This document shows, in pieces, positions 36,078 through 45,714 of a DNA stretch of 64,000 bases. The notes under the pieces were generated by a model that searched no databases, was not told where the DNA came from, and was given only the letters and a program-made list of their open reading frames with translations. Every line of letters begins with the position of its first letter. The first letter of the stretch is position 1. The DNA lies in assembly GCF_002238335.1 (NCBI RefSeq), contig NZ_CP022347.1, positions 62,001-126,000 on the forward strand, written 5' to 3'. Origin of the DNA: Campylobacter avium LMG 24591. GTDB taxonomy: Bacteria > Campylobacterota > Campylobacteria > Campylobacterales > Campylobacteraceae. The translations under genes and the position numbers were made by a program.

Positions 36078-37513
36078 GTATAGATAAAATTCCACACGAA
36101 GAAATAGTAAATACAAAGCTAAACGATGCTCAAATGAGGCAAAACCTCTCAAATGCTATGCACACCTTGCAAAGAAATAGGCTAAATGTCATTAAGGATA
36201 GATTTGAGGATTGGCAAGGACTAAGAGCTAAGGCAAAAAAGGCTAAAAATAATGCTTTGATGTCCTTAAAAGATAGGCTTTTAGAATTTGAAAAAAACGC
36301 TACGAAAAATGGTATGAAGGTGCATTGGGCAAATTCAAGCGATGAGGCCTGTGAAATCATTTACGAGCTTATGAAAGAAAAAAATATAAATAAAATTCTA
36401 AAAGGTAAGTCCATGGCCTCAGAAGAAGTAGGGCTTAATCACTACCTAGAAAAAAAGGGGATTAAGGCGATTGAGACTGATTTGGGCGAGCTTATTTTGC
36501 AGCTAAATGGCGAAACTCCCGTTCATATAGTGGTTCCAGCCATACACAGAAACCGCTATGAAATAGGGCAAATTTTCAAAGACAAACTAAACGCACCGCT
36601 AGAAAATGAGATAGAAAAGCTAAATGCCATAGCTAGAGAGCATTTAAGAAGTGAATTTGAGAGCTTAACTATGGGGCTTAGCGGGGTAAATTTTGCTATG
36701 TCAAAGGAAGGTGCTATTTGGCTTATAGAAAATGAGGGAAATGGTAGGATGTGTACCACGGCACCTGATATACATGTGGCGATTTGTGGCATAGAAAAGG
36801 TTATGCAAAGTTTTGAGGATGCTGCTACTATGGTGTCTTTGCTAACTCCTTCAGCTACAGGCCAATTTATCCCAACTTATAATAACATCATCACTGGACC
36901 TAGAAAAAATGGAGATTTAGACGGACCAAAGGAAGTTCATATAGTGCTTTTTAATCACCACAGAAGCGATATGCTAGCTCACGAGGATTATTACGAGGCT
37001 TTAAGATGTATTAGATGTGGTGCTTGTATGAATTTTTGTCCTGTGTACGATAAGATAGGAGGGCATACTTATCAAACAGTTTATCCAGGTCCAATAGGAG
37101 AGGTGATAAGTCCAAATATCTTTGGTATAGATAACACGGGCGATATTTTAAGCTTTTGCTCACTTTGTGGAAGGTGTTCTGAAGTGTGTCCTGTGAAAAT
37201 TCCTTTGGCTGATTTGATTAGAAAGCTAAGAAGCAACAAGGTGGGGCAGGGCAAAAATCCTCCTTTAGGTGCAAAGTCCTTAAAACATAGTTCTAGCGAA
37301 GCCTTTGTTTTTAAAAGCTATGAAAAAATGGCTACAAATGGTGCTTTGTGGAGATTTTCTTTGTCTAAAACGCATTTGTTTAACTCCTTACTTCATAGCG
37401 TGGGAAAATCCATGCCTGTGATTAAAAAATGGAGCAAATTTAAGGATTTGCCACAGATTAAAATTAACCTTTACAAAGAGCTTGAAAATATGGAAGGAGT
37501 TGTCTATGAGTAG
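36074..37513 (+). CDS. lutB: L-lactate oxidation iron-sulfur protein LutB (LldF)
   Basis: A 479-residue subunit with a LUD domain (about 60-290). Two ferredoxin-type 4Fe-4S motifs follow, CIRCGACMNFCPVY and CSLCGRCSEVCPV, at about residues 315-380. It is the central electron-transfer subunit of the Lut complex. It overlaps lutA by 4 and lutC by 8 bases, consistent with stoichiometric translation. Confidence 0.95.
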   Translation: MSIDKIPHEEIVNTKLNDAQMRQNLSNAMHTLQRNRLNVIKDRFEDWQGLRAKAKKAKNNALMSLKDRLLEFEKNATKNGMKVHWANSSDEACEIIYELMKEKNINKILKGKSMASEEVGLNHYLEKKGIKAIETDLGELILQLNGETPVHIVVPAIHRNRYEIGQIFKDKLNAPLENEIEKLNAIAREHLRSEFESLTMGLSGVNFAMSKEGAIWLIENEGNGRMCTTAPDIHVAICGIEKVMQSFEDAATMVSLLTPSATGQFIPTYNNIITGPRKNGDLDGPKEVHIVLFNHHRSDMLAHEDYYEALRCIRCGACMNFCPVYDKIGGHTYQTVYPGPIGEVISPNIFGIDNTGDILSFCSLCGRCSEVCPVKIPLADLIRKLRSNKVGQGKNPPLGAKSLKHSSSEAFVFKSYEKMATNGALWRFSLSKTHLFNSLLHSVGKSMPVIKKWSKFKDLPQIKINLYKELENMEGVVYE

Positions 37514-38162
37514 AATAGATGAGATAAGCAAGAAAAGCAAAGAAGAGATTTTAAACGCACTAAATGTTGCTCATAGTATAAAAGACTTTGTTTTTGAGGA
37601 CAGTGTCGATCCTGTAGCTCACATACAAAGCAGTGGCACTGCCTTAGAAGAGCTCAAGCAAAAGATGGAGGCAAACAAATACATAGTAGAAGAAAGCACT
37701 GAGGATAAGCTTGAAGAAAAGATAAATGAGATAGCTAAAAGTTATGGCTATGCCAAGCTTATACATGGTAGCTCTCTTGGGCTTGATTTGTCTAAGCTTG
37801 AAGCTAATGAAAAAATTTGCTTTGATAAAGAGATAGAAAATTTAAGGCAAGAAGTTTTTCACAGTGAATTTTCAGTAATTCACGCTAGGCTTGGAGTAAG
37901 CTCTCATGGAGTAGCCCTAGTATTATCCTCAAAAGAACAGCCAAGAATGCTTTCATTAGCACCAACGCTGTGTATAATCTTGCTAAAAAAGGAAAATATA
38001 GTAAAAAGCTTATCGCAGGCTTTAAATTTGGTAAAAAAAGAAAATGAAATTTTGCCTAATAATATCTTATTTATAGCAGGACCTTCAAGAACCGCTGATA
38101 TAGAGCTCATAACCGTTTTTGGAGTACACGGCTCACAAAAGGTGCATATAATTCTTTACTAA
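37506..38162 (+). CDS. lutC: L-lactate oxidation protein LutC (LldG)
   Basis: A 218-residue LUD-domain protein, third subunit of the lactate oxidation complex, ending GPSRTADIE...GVHGSQKVHIILY as in the family. The ATG at 37506 follows GGAAGGAG and lies inside the lutB 3' end; an in-frame start at 37482 has no such support. A perfect 12-bp hairpin overlaps its stop codon and closes the operon. Confidence 0.93.
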   Translation: MSRIDEISKKSKEEILNALNVAHSIKDFVFEDSVDPVAHIQSSGTALEELKQKMEANKYIVEESTEDKLEEKINEIAKSYGYAKLIHGSSLGLDLSKLEANEKICFDKEIENLRQEVFHSEFSVIHARLGVSSHGVALVLSSKEQPRMLSLAPTLCIILLKKENIVKSLSQALNLVKKENEILPNNILFIAGPSRTADIELITVFGVHGSQKVHIILY

Positions 38163-38195
38163 TCTTAGGCTTTTGCCTAAGATTAGCTTATTTTT
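38159..38195. terminator. Bidirectional terminator between lutC and the META lipoprotein gene
   Basis: CTAATCTTAGGC and GCCTAAGATTAG form a perfect 12-bp stem around TTTT, followed by CTTATTTTT on the plus strand. It overlaps the lutC stop and abuts the end of the convergent gene. Confidence 0.85.
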
Positions 38196-38610
38196 CTAGT
38201 ATATTAAAGAAAAAATTTGAATTTTTATTTATAAATGATATATTCTTGCCAGATGTTTGAGTTTTAAACTCGCCCCTAAAAGCACCAACAAAGGTATTTT
38301 CAAGGTCCATTAAGTTTTTTTCACACATCTTTCTTGTAAGACCTGAAATTTGCACCGAAATTTCACTATCTGATTTTTGATAGCTTCCAAAGCCTACATT
38401 ACAGCCCTTGTAGCTTAAGGTATTATCATCAAAAAGTATTATTTCAAAGCCTTTTGGCACTTTAATGCTTTTGTTATTGATTTTCATCACGCTAAGTTCG
38501 TAAGTTGCCAGCACAGATTTTTCTTTTTCGCTAGAAAGTTCACTTGTATTTTTGGCACAAGATGTTATGAAAAGAAGAGCGAAAAGACACAATGTAAGTT
38601 TTTTTAACAT
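38188..38610 (-). CDS. META/HslJ-domain lipoprotein
   Basis: A 140-residue lipoprotein with signal and lipobox FITSC (C17). Its domain has the META/HslJ pattern: KVPKGFEIILFDDNTLSYKG, then GCNVGFGSYQKS, later LTRKMCEKNLMDLENTF. HslJ-type proteins are linked to novobiocin and heat-shock phenotypes in E. coli, but the role here is unknown. It starts 14 bases after the chemoreceptor gene on the same strand, so the two may be co-transcribed. Confidence 0.8.
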   Translation of the reverse strand: MLKKLTLCLFALLFITSCAKNTSELSSEKEKSVLATYELSVMKINNKSIKVPKGFEIILFDDNTLSYKGCNVGFGSYQKSDSEISVQISGLTRKMCEKNLMDLENTFVGAFRGEFKTQTSGKNISFINKNSNFFFNILEK

Positions 38611-38624
38611 TTTTTCTCCTAACT

Positions 38625-40217
38625 TTAAATTCTAAAAGCACTAAGCTCTTTTTCTAAATTATCGCAAACTATCTTTAACTCATCAGCCACCTTTGATAAG
38701 GTCTTTGAAATTTCCTCGTTTTGTTCTGAGGCATAAACGCTTTCTTCCATATCCTTTAGCAAGATTTGTATGCTATCTTGTGAAATTTTTATCTTGTCCA
38801 TGCAAGATTCTACTAAGTTCTTAGCTTCTTGATTTTTATCTTTTACTTCTTTTGCGTCATTTACTAAAGAAGTTGCCTCTTTGTTTAAGGATATTATATT
38901 GTTTGAGTTTTGCTTTAAGGTAGAGCTTAGGTCGTGAATTTTACTTACTAAGTCCTTGATGGTTGCTTGCATATTGCTTAAAAATTCCTCGCTATTTTCA
39001 GCTAACTTTCTTACCTCATCGGCTACCACCGCAAAGCCGCGTCCGTGTTCTCCCGCACGGGCTGCTTCAATCCCTGCATTCAGCGCTAGCAAATTTATCA
39101 TCTCTACTATATCATCCATTTTGTTTGTAAGGTCTTTAATCTTATCCGCATACTCAACCATGCTTTCAACCCTAGTTGCTAACTCGCTTTCACTGCTAGC
39201 AACCGTGTTGATTTTATTTGCCGAAGCAAACAAAGAATCAATCATTTGATTAAGCAAGGCAAAGGATTTGTCATTAGCCTCATTTGCTAAGGATGAAAGC
39301 TGGGAAAGATTGTTAAGCTCTAAATTCACATCTTTGCTAGTTTTGTATGAGTTTGAAATTTTTAAGGCTGTGTTGCTTGAAATTTGGCTTAGCGAACTTG
39401 CATTTGTATTTAAAAGCTTTACTTGTTTTTCTATGTTGTTTGAATTTGCAGCCGTTGCTGATACTGTTTTTTGAATTTTTTCTATGAAAAGATTTATGAA
39501 ATTACAAGCCCTAGCTATCTCGTCCTTTCCTCTTATCCTTAATCTACTTTTTAAATTTCCACTGCCTTGAGATAGCTCTTTGGCCGTGTTTAAAAGCTCT
39601 AAAATAGGCTTTCCAACTACAGTTTTTAAGAAAAATCCTATAACAGTTAGTGTTAAAATCAAGGCTATGCAAAAGATAAATATAAATATATTAGAGGTTG
39701 TATTTAAGTCCCTTTGCGTCTCCTCTAGACTATGATATATGTCCATAACCCCCAGCACTTCGCCGTTTTTCACATCGCCGTGACAAGCTATGCAAGAATC
39801 ATCAGCCAAAAGTGGCCTAATAAGCCTTAGATGTGCTATATCGTTTAAGGTTGCTTGCATGGATACTATGCTCGGGTTCTTAAACTGCTGTTTTATCACA
39901 TCCTCATCGCTGGTTTGAGGATTTTTCATATCGAAAGTTTCTATAACCTCTTTTGATGGATAAATTCTAATGTCAGCCACGCCCTCTATGCTTTTTGCAT
40001 TGGCTATTGCCTCATCTATCTTTTCGCGCATTCCAAAGTCCATAGATAGTCTCATAGACTGAAAAACGGAAGCACTTATGCTATTTAAATTTGATAAAGC
40101 CATTTTTGCGGTAGTTTCTTTTACATTAAAATACAAAATAGCAAGTATGATTGAAAAACTAAAGATGAGAACTATAAACAGTATAAGCGAAATTTTTAAG
40201 CCTATGCTTTTAAACAT
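38625..40217 (-). CDS. Methyl-accepting chemotaxis protein with a CxxCH (c-type haem) sensor domain
   Basis: A 530-residue receptor. TM1 is at about 9-30. The periplasmic sensor (about 31-175) contains CIACH (C142, C145, H146), a covalent haem-binding motif, in a DUF3365-like stretch. TM2 is at about 176-199, HAMP at 200-255, and the coiled signalling domain has its conserved hairpin tip at about 372-408 ([29 protein letters not shown], read in parts). The periplasmic placement is what cytochrome c maturation needs. It probably senses redox state or a haem ligand for energy taxis and signals to CheA/CheW/CheV. The ligand is inference. Confidence 0.9.
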   Translation of the reverse strand: MFKSIGLKISLILFIVLIFSFSIILAILYFNVKETTAKMALSNLNSISASVFQSMRLSMDFGMREKIDEAIANAKSIEGVADIRIYPSKEVIETFDMKNPQTSDEDVIKQQFKNPSIVSMQATLNDIAHLRLIRPLLADDSCIACHGDVKNGEVLGVMDIYHSLEETQRDLNTTSNIFIFIFCIALILTLTVIGFFLKTVVGKPILELLNTAKELSQGSGNLKSRLRIRGKDEIARACNFINLFIEKIQKTVSATAANSNNIEKQVKLLNTNASSLSQISSNTALKISNSYKTSKDVNLELNNLSQLSSLANEANDKSFALLNQMIDSLFASANKINTVASSESELATRVESMVEYADKIKDLTNKMDDIVEMINLLALNAGIEAARAGEHGRGFAVVADEVRKLAENSEEFLSNMQATIKDLVSKIHDLSSTLKQNSNNIISLNKEATSLVNDAKEVKDKNQEAKNLVESCMDKIKISQDSIQILLKDMEESVYASEQNEEISKTLSKVADELKIVCDNLEKELSAFRI

Positions 40218-40280
40218 AAAAACTCCTTACGGCTTTCTTTGCATTCTACAAAAATTTAAGCTTAATTGTAAATAAATCAA

Positions 40281-41435
40281 TCAATTTCTCCTTTTAAAGT
40301 CCTCATAAGAAAAGCTTTTAACAAGCTCTAAGTCCCCATTTTCCCTTAGAAAACCAAGGCTAGGCAACCTAACCCCATTAAAAGTAGTATTTTTCACTAT
40401 ACTATAATGCGCCTGGTCTAAAAACACCACTTTATCATTTACCTTAAGTTCCTTTTTAAAGGCATATTCTCCCATGACATCGCCTGCTAAACAAGAAATT
40501 CCTGCTAATAAAAAGCTGTGTTCATCTTGCTTTGGCTTTGAGTTCTTTTCTAAAATTCTAGCATTAGCCACCTCGCTAGTATAAGGCATGATAACTGTAT
40601 CTGGCATGTGAGCTTCATTTGAGGTGTCAAGCAAGGCTATATTTTTTTCATTATGCACTATGTCAATTACAGAGCTTACCAAGCTTCCGCACTGCCACGC
40701 AACCGCTTCGCCTGGTTCAAGGTAAATTTCAAGATTGTATTTGCTTGAAAAATCCTTGCATAGCTTTATTAGCTTATCTACATTGTAGCCTTTTTTGCTT
40801 ATGTGATGTCCTCCGCCAAAATTTAGCCACCTAAGTTTTTTAAAAAATTTGCCAAATTTATCCTCAAAAGATTTTAATACAAGTTCCAAGCTTTCAGCAC
40901 TTTCCTCGCACAGTGCATGAAAATGTAAGCCACTTACTCCTTGCAAATGCTCATCTTGTAAATCTTTGGCTAAAATTCCAAGTCTTGAAAACCTGGCACA
41001 AGGATTGTACAAAGCTTTTGGAGCTAGCGATAGTTCAGGATTTACCCTAAGTCCTATGCTTTTTCCTTTTTTTAAGGCTTTGTCTTTGTATTTGTTTAGC
41101 TGGTTTAAGGAGTTAAAAACTATATGATTTGAAAGTTCTGTTATCTCATCTATCTCATCATCTTTAAAGGCTGGAGAATAAGTATGAATTTCCTTGCCCA
41201 TGAACTCCTTTGCTAGCTTTGCCTCCCAAAGTCCGCTACAAGTGGCGCCATCTAGGTATTTAGAGATTAATTTCAAGCTTGCTGTAAATGAAAAGGCTTT
41301 TAAGGCTAGTAAAATTTTCGCTCCGCTTTGTTCTTTAATTTTAGCTAAAAGTTCGCAATTTCTTTTTAATGCAGCTTCCTCCACAACATAAATTGGAGTT
41401 TTTTCAATCTTGTCTAAATTTTGTAAAATTTGCAT
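40281..41435 (-). CDS. nspC: Carboxynorspermidine/carboxyspermidine decarboxylase
   Basis: A 384-residue PLP enzyme related to diaminopimelate decarboxylase. The PLP lysine is in KILLALKAFS, and GLHFHALCE and LEPGEAVAW motifs follow. It makes spermidine in the alternative polyamine pathway of Campylobacter; the partner carboxyspermidine dehydrogenase is not in this window. The ATG at 41435 follows AAAAGG with 7-base spacing and is preferred over the TTG two codons upstream. Confidence 0.92.
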   Translation of the reverse strand: MQILQNLDKIEKTPIYVVEEAALKRNCELLAKIKEQSGAKILLALKAFSFTASLKLISKYLDGATCSGLWEAKLAKEFMGKEIHTYSPAFKDDEIDEITELSNHIVFNSLNQLNKYKDKALKKGKSIGLRVNPELSLAPKALYNPCARFSRLGILAKDLQDEHLQGVSGLHFHALCEESAESLELVLKSFEDKFGKFFKKLRWLNFGGGHHISKKGYNVDKLIKLCKDFSSKYNLEIYLEPGEAVAWQCGSLVSSVIDIVHNEKNIALLDTSNEAHMPDTVIMPYTSEVANARILEKNSKPKQDEHSFLLAGISCLAGDVMGEYAFKKELKVNDKVVFLDQAHYSIVKNTTFNGVRLPSLGFLRENGDLELVKSFSYEDFKRRN

Positions 41436-41492
41436 AATCAAACCTTTTTAATTTAACTTATGTTATTATATATTTATTTTCAAGGGTTTTTG

Positions 41493-41714
41493 ATGGCAAC
41501 TGTGAATTTTTTGGGTCCCATAAATAAAAAATCAATTTCCGTAACTTGCTCATCCTTAAAAGAGTTAAAAGAGTTTTTAAGCGAGGATAAAGACTTAAAA
41601 GAATGGCTTAGTCTTTGTGCTGTCGCTGTAAATGACAAGATAGTTTCCTCCTTAGATATAAAGTTAAAAGATGATGATGTGGTAAATCTTTTGCCGCCAG
41701 TAAGTGGAGGCTAA
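41493..41714 (+). CDS. moaD: Molybdopterin synthase sulfur carrier subunit MoaD
   Basis: A 73-residue ubiquitin-like protein starting MATVNFLGPI and ending in the required diglycine (LLPPVSGG), which is thiocarboxylated to donate sulfur to molybdopterin. The start at 41493 is preferred to an upstream in-frame ATG (41460) with no ribosome site. MoaE follows immediately; its ribosome site GGAGG lies inside the last codons of moaD. Confidence 0.94.
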   Translation: MATVNFLGPINKKSISVTCSSLKELKEFLSEDKDLKEWLSLCAVAVNDKIVSSLDIKLKDDDVVNLLPPVSGG

Positions 41715-41715
41715 A

Positions 41716-42153
41716 GTGTTTGAGCTTGTTGATGGGCCCTTAAATGTGCCTTATTTTTATGAGAAGTATTTTAATTTTTATAAGGATAAAAATTTTGGTG
41801 CCTTTTTGAGTTTTTGCGGCATAGTAAGGGCTGAGGATAATATACAAGCTTTAAGCTTTGATATATATGATAATTTGCTAAAAACTTGGTTTGATGAGTG
41901 GCAAGAAAGCGTTAAAAAGGATAATATCAAGCTTTGTTTTGCCCACTCAAGAGGGGATGTAAAAATTCATGAAAGTTCTTATTTTGTGGCTGTTTTATCG
42001 CCTCAAAGAAAAAAGGGTTTGCAAATTTTAAATGACTTTGTGGAGGATTTTAAGGCCAGGGCACCGATTTGGAAGTATGATATTAAAAATTCTCAAAGAA
42101 TTTATGCTAAAGACCGCTCTACGGTGTTAAAAGAAGCAGGACTTTTACAATGA
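41716..42153 (+). CDS. moaE: Molybdopterin synthase catalytic subunit MoaE
   Basis: A 145-residue catalytic subunit with the conserved ending DFKARAPIWKYDIKN. GTG at 41716 is chosen because GGAGG lies 5 bases before it; a GTG at 41704 would overlap moaD more. Together with MoaD it converts cyclic pyranopterin to molybdopterin. It overlaps moeA by 4 bases. Confidence 0.93.
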   Translation: MFELVDGPLNVPYFYEKYFNFYKDKNFGAFLSFCGIVRAEDNIQALSFDIYDNLLKTWFDEWQESVKKDNIKLCFAHSRGDVKIHESSYFVAVLSPQRKKGLQILNDFVEDFKARAPIWKYDIKNSQRIYAKDRSTVLKEAGLLQ

Positions 42154-43328
42154 TAACTTACAAGCAAGCCCTATCTTTGCTAGATTTACACATAAAAGAT
42201 TACAACTTCATCGAAAAAGTAAGCATTACAGAGTGTTTAGATAGAATTTTAGCACAAGATATAAGTGCAATGGATGATAATCCAAGCTTTGCCACAGCTT
42301 CAATGGATGGCTATGCGATTTCTTTTTCATCGCTTGATAAAGCCTTCAAGATTGTAGGAGAAATAGCAGCCGGAGAATTTAAAGACTTAAGCATAAGTGA
42401 AAATACTTGTATAAAGACTATGACAGGTGCTTTAATGCCCAAAAATAGCGATACTTTGGTGCCTGTTGAATTTGTCGAGCGCGAGGGCGATGAAATTCGC
42501 ATAAAAGAAAAGCTTAGAAAAGGTTTTGCCGTAAGAAAGGTAGCTGAGTGCTACAAAAAGGGTGAAATTTTGCTGAAAAAAGGCACGAAACTTGGCTTTG
42601 CTGAGATAGCGCTTTTAGCTGAGCTTGGTTATTTTCATATAACTGTGTTTAAAAAGCCTGTTATAAGCATCTTAAGCACAGGTTCTGAACTAAAGGATTT
42701 AGGCGAGAGCTTGCAAAATCCAGCCCAGCTTCGCTCCTCAAACCACATAGCCCTAGCCAATATAGCCAAAAAGCTTCATTCTAAGCCTGTGCTTTATCCT
42801 TTGCTAAAGGATGATAAAGACGAGATAGCCTTTCATCTAGAAAGTGCTTTGCAAAGCTCTGATATAGTGGTGAGCACGGGCGGGGTGTCGATGGGGGACT
42901 TTGATTTTTTAAAAGAGCTTGTAAAAGATTACGAACTTATCTTTGATAAGGTCTGCATAAAGCCTGGAAAACACGTAAAAATAGCTTCTTTTGAAAATAA
43001 ATTTATCTTAGCTTTGCCCGGTTTTGCGTATTCTGCGATATGTACTTTCACGCTTTTTGCAAGACACATCATCTACACTTGGCTTTTGCAAGAAAAAAAT
43101 TATTATCTAAAGGCGTATTTTCAAGGCTCACACGCAAAAGAACATGATTTGTTGGAATTTTTAACTTGTAATTTAGTGTTTAAGGATGCAAAAATTTATG
43201 CAAATTTAGAGGGCAAAAAACAAGGCTCAAGCGCGATAATAAGCAATCTAAGCAAGGCTGCCTTACTTATGAATGATAAAAAAGAAATAAAAGAAAATGA
43301 GCTGGTAGATATTTTGCTTTTGCCTTAA
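42150..43328 (+). CDS. moeA: Molybdopterin molybdenumtransferase MoeA
   Basis: A 392-residue MoeA that inserts molybdate into adenylylated molybdopterin. Motifs include SMDGYAI, GEIAAGEF, TGALMP, SILSTGSELKDLGE and the substrate-binding STGGVSMGDFDFLK. Length is typical. It completes a moaD-moaE-moeA unit. In C. jejuni the CRISPR-Cas locus lies next to this gene as I recall; no repeats or cas genes are visible here. Confidence 0.95.
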   Translation: MITYKQALSLLDLHIKDYNFIEKVSITECLDRILAQDISAMDDNPSFATASMDGYAISFSSLDKAFKIVGEIAAGEFKDLSISENTCIKTMTGALMPKNSDTLVPVEFVEREGDEIRIKEKLRKGFAVRKVAECYKKGEILLKKGTKLGFAEIALLAELGYFHITVFKKPVISILSTGSELKDLGESLQNPAQLRSSNHIALANIAKKLHSKPVLYPLLKDDKDEIAFHLESALQSSDIVVSTGGVSMGDFDFLKELVKDYELIFDKVCIKPGKHVKIASFENKFILALPGFAYSAICTFTLFARHIIYTWLLQEKNYYLKAYFQGSHAKEHDLLEFLTCNLVFKDAKIYANLEGKKQGSSAIISNLSKAALLMNDKKEIKENELVDILLLP

Positions 43329-43394
43329 GTTTTCATACATTTTATATCACACTTTGCACAGCTTAAATTTACGGAAAAAACATATAATTTTTTT

Positions 43395-44234
43395 ATGAAA
43401 TTTCAAAAAATATATATAGAATTAAGCGATATTTGCGGTTTAAACTGTGAGTTTTGCCCTGCCAAAAAGGCTAGGCGGGGCGTAATGGGGCTTGAAAATT
43501 TTGAAAAAATAGCTAAAAAAATTCATAATAAAGCTAGAATTTTCACCTTTCATATCTTAGGTGACCCGCTTTGTCTGCCTGACATAAAGGCTTATGTGGA
43601 AGTAGCGCAAAAATACAATATGAGCTTAGAGCTTACTAGCAGTGCCTTTTATCTTGATGAAAATATACAAAAGCTTTTGTACGAGGCTAAAAACATAAGG
43701 CAGATAAATTTTTCTTTGGCCTCGTTTTTTTCGCAAAATAAAAAAAGCTTTGATGAATACACAAGACCCTTGCTTGAGTTTTTAAGTCTTGATTTTAAGC
43801 ATAAATTCGTGAATTTAAGACTGTGGAATTTAGATAAAAATGCTGAATTTTTAAAAACAAATGAGCGTTTTTACAGCCTTTTTGAGGATTTTTTTAAGAT
43901 AAAAATAAATACAAAAGAGCCTAGAATTCGCTTAAAAGACTATGTGATTTTAGAACAAAAGTATAGATTTGATTGGTCTTTTAAAAACACAGTGCAAGAA
44001 AGTGGCTACTGTCACGCCTTAAGCAAGCAAATTGGCGTGTTAAGCAATGCTTTGCTTGTGCCTTGCTGTATGGATTATGACGGAGTTTTGTCTTTAGGAA
44101 ATCTCCTTGATAGCGATTTAGATGAGCTTTTAAAAGGAAAAAAGGCTATGGATATGAAAGAGGGTTTTAAGAAAGGAATTTTAACACAAGAGCTTTGTAA
44201 AAAATGCGCCTTTGCAAAACCTAAGCCTTGCTAA
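43395..44234 (+). CDS. Radical SAM/SPASM-like protein
   Basis: A 279-residue protein with the radical SAM cluster motif C14-x3-C18-x2-C21 (CGLNCEFC). A C-terminal set of cysteines (HALSK..., VPCCMDYDG, ELCKKCAFAKPKPC) resembles a SPASM/twitch auxiliary cluster. Such enzymes modify peptides, tRNA or cofactors. There is no small precursor peptide beside it, and it follows the molybdopterin genes by 66 bases. The substrate is unknown. It overlaps convergent tcdA by 14 bases. Confidence 0.85.
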   Translation: MKFQKIYIELSDICGLNCEFCPAKKARRGVMGLENFEKIAKKIHNKARIFTFHILGDPLCLPDIKAYVEVAQKYNMSLELTSSAFYLDENIQKLLYEAKNIRQINFSLASFFSQNKKSFDEYTRPLLEFLSLDFKHKFVNLRLWNLDKNAEFLKTNERFYSLFEDFFKIKINTKEPRIRLKDYVILEQKYRFDWSFKNTVQESGYCHALSKQIGVLSNALLVPCCMDYDGVLSLGNLLDSDLDELLKGKKAMDMKEGFKKGILTQELCKKCAFAKPKPC

Positions 44235-44874
44235 GCACTTTTTGTAACACCAAAGATGAGAGTGCCAAACCAAAAGAAGCAGTAACGCCCATAAAAGAGC
44301 CCAAATTTACACATTTTGCACTTTCATCCGAAAAAACAACATCAAAAGAGCCTTTAAAATTTGCCTTTTTTAGCTCATAGCGAACTTTTCTAGCAAAAGC
44401 ATCTGTGTGAGTTTTAAAAATGGGTGCTATTTTTATCCTTGAACTATCAATTCTCCTTGCACCGCCCATAGAAGAAACAAAAATTTGTTCTTGCAAATTT
44501 ACAGCCTTTGCCAAAGCTACCTTAGCCTTTATATCATCTATCGCATCTATTATCACATCAAAATTATCAAGCTTAAATTCTTTTAAAAAATCCTCATCTA
44601 TCCTAGCAACCACGGCCTTAAAGCCGTAAATTCTTTCATATACAAAGGCCTTTTTTTCGCCTATGTTTTCGCTGTGAAGCTGGCGGTTTTGATTAGTAAG
44701 CTCAAAGCTATCAGCATCAATTACTGTGATATCGCAAAAGCCACTTCTAAACAAAGCGTCAGCACAAAAGCCCCCAACCCCGCCAAGTCCGCATAGTAAA
44801 ATTTTAGTAGATTTAAATTTAGCGAAATTTTCATCTCCTACTAGCCATTTTACCCTTGTGTATCTATCTTGCAT
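44221..44874 (-). CDS. tcdA: tRNA threonylcarbamoyladenosine dehydratase TcdA-like (ThiF/E1 family)
   Basis: A 217-residue E1-like protein with the ATP-binding GLGGVGGFCADALFRSG and DADSFELTNQNRQ motifs, then MGGARRIDSSRIKIAP. TcdA cyclises t6A37 to ct6A in tRNA. The start MQDRYTRVKWLVG (ATG 44874) overlaps the surE end by 11 bases and matches the family start RYxRxxxL; a longer in-frame start to 44910 lies inside surE. A MoeB-type role for the nearby MoaD cannot be excluded, but the sequence is closer to TcdA. Confidence 0.85.
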   Translation of the reverse strand: MQDRYTRVKWLVGDENFAKFKSTKILLCGLGGVGGFCADALFRSGFCDITVIDADSFELTNQNRQLHSENIGEKKAFVYERIYGFKAVVARIDEDFLKEFKLDNFDVIIDAIDDIKAKVALAKAVNLQEQIFVSSMGGARRIDSSRIKIAPIFKTHTDAFARKVRYELKKANFKGSFDVVFSDESAKCVNLGSFMGVTASFGLALSSLVLQKVLSKA

Positions 44875-45646
44875 TTTCAATCCACTTTCTAACTTTCTCC
44901 AGCTTGTCATAAGCCGTTAAATCAAGCATGATAGGAGTAATTGTAGCATAGCCTTGTAAAAGCAAGCTAACATCTGAGTCCTTTTCATGAATATGTTCTA
45001 GCTCGCTAGTTCCAAGCCAATAATACTTCATTCCATGAGGATTTTTTTTCTCGTAAGCCTTGTAATTATATACCCTTTTGCCAGCTCTAGCTACCTTTAA
45101 GCCTTTGAATTTGGTGTTTGCGGAGGGAAAATTTATGTTTAAAAACTGCTTTTTATCAAGAGGAAAATCATCTTTTAGCAAGGAAGCTATGATTTTTTTA
45201 AGAATTTTTAAAGATTTTGAAAAATCTAAGTTTTTGCTATCTTCTTTTTTTGTGTAATACTGTGACAGTGCCACGGCTGGAATTCCTTGCAAAACAGCTT
45301 CCATTGCCCCTGCACAAGTGCCCGAGTATGTTATATCTTCGCTTATGTTTGCTCCGTGGTTTATGCCGCTTATCACAAGGTCTGGAAGCTTCTTTTTATA
45401 AAGGGCAAAAAGTGCTAAATATATACAGTCTGACGGGGTGCCATCATCAAGCTTGTAAAATCTTTTTGAAAGCTTGATTAATTTTAAAGGATTTTTAAGT
45501 GAGATGGAGTGAGCACAGGCTGATTTCTCGCTTGCGGGCGCTACAACAGTTACTTTTGCTTTAAATTCTTTTCTTAGCATTTTTACAAGCTTGTTTAAGC
45601 CTTTTGAGTCAAAACCATCATCGTTTGTAACTAAAATTTCTTTCAT
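44864..45646 (-). CDS. surE: 5'-nucleotidase SurE
   Basis: A 260-residue survival protein with metal-binding NDDG (residues 8-11), PASEKSACAHSIS, VSGINHGANISEDITYSGTCAGAMEA and a C-terminal WLGTSELEHIHEKDSD. It dephosphorylates nucleoside monophosphates. It is divergent from the YrdC-like gene, with a 241-base gap that holds a hairpin, and overlaps tcdA. Confidence 0.94.
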   Translation of the reverse strand: MKEILVTNDDGFDSKGLNKLVKMLRKEFKAKVTVVAPASEKSACAHSISLKNPLKLIKLSKRFYKLDDGTPSDCIYLALFALYKKKLPDLVISGINHGANISEDITYSGTCAGAMEAVLQGIPAVALSQYYTKKEDSKNLDFSKSLKILKKIIASLLKDDFPLDKKQFLNINFPSANTKFKGLKVARAGKRVYNYKAYEKKNPHGMKYYWLGTSELEHIHEKDSDVSLLLQGYATITPIMLDLTAYDKLEKVRKWIENAR

Positions 45647-45714
45647 TTAAATCCTTTTTTATCTAAGAAAAACAAGTTAAATTTTTAAGGATTGTAACAC
45701 AAGAAAGTAAAAGA

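Noticed and set aside
43329-43394. Possible CRISPR-Cas locus next to moeA, as in C. jejuni
   Set aside because: The gap is only 66 bases; there are no direct repeats, spacers or cas genes anywhere around it.
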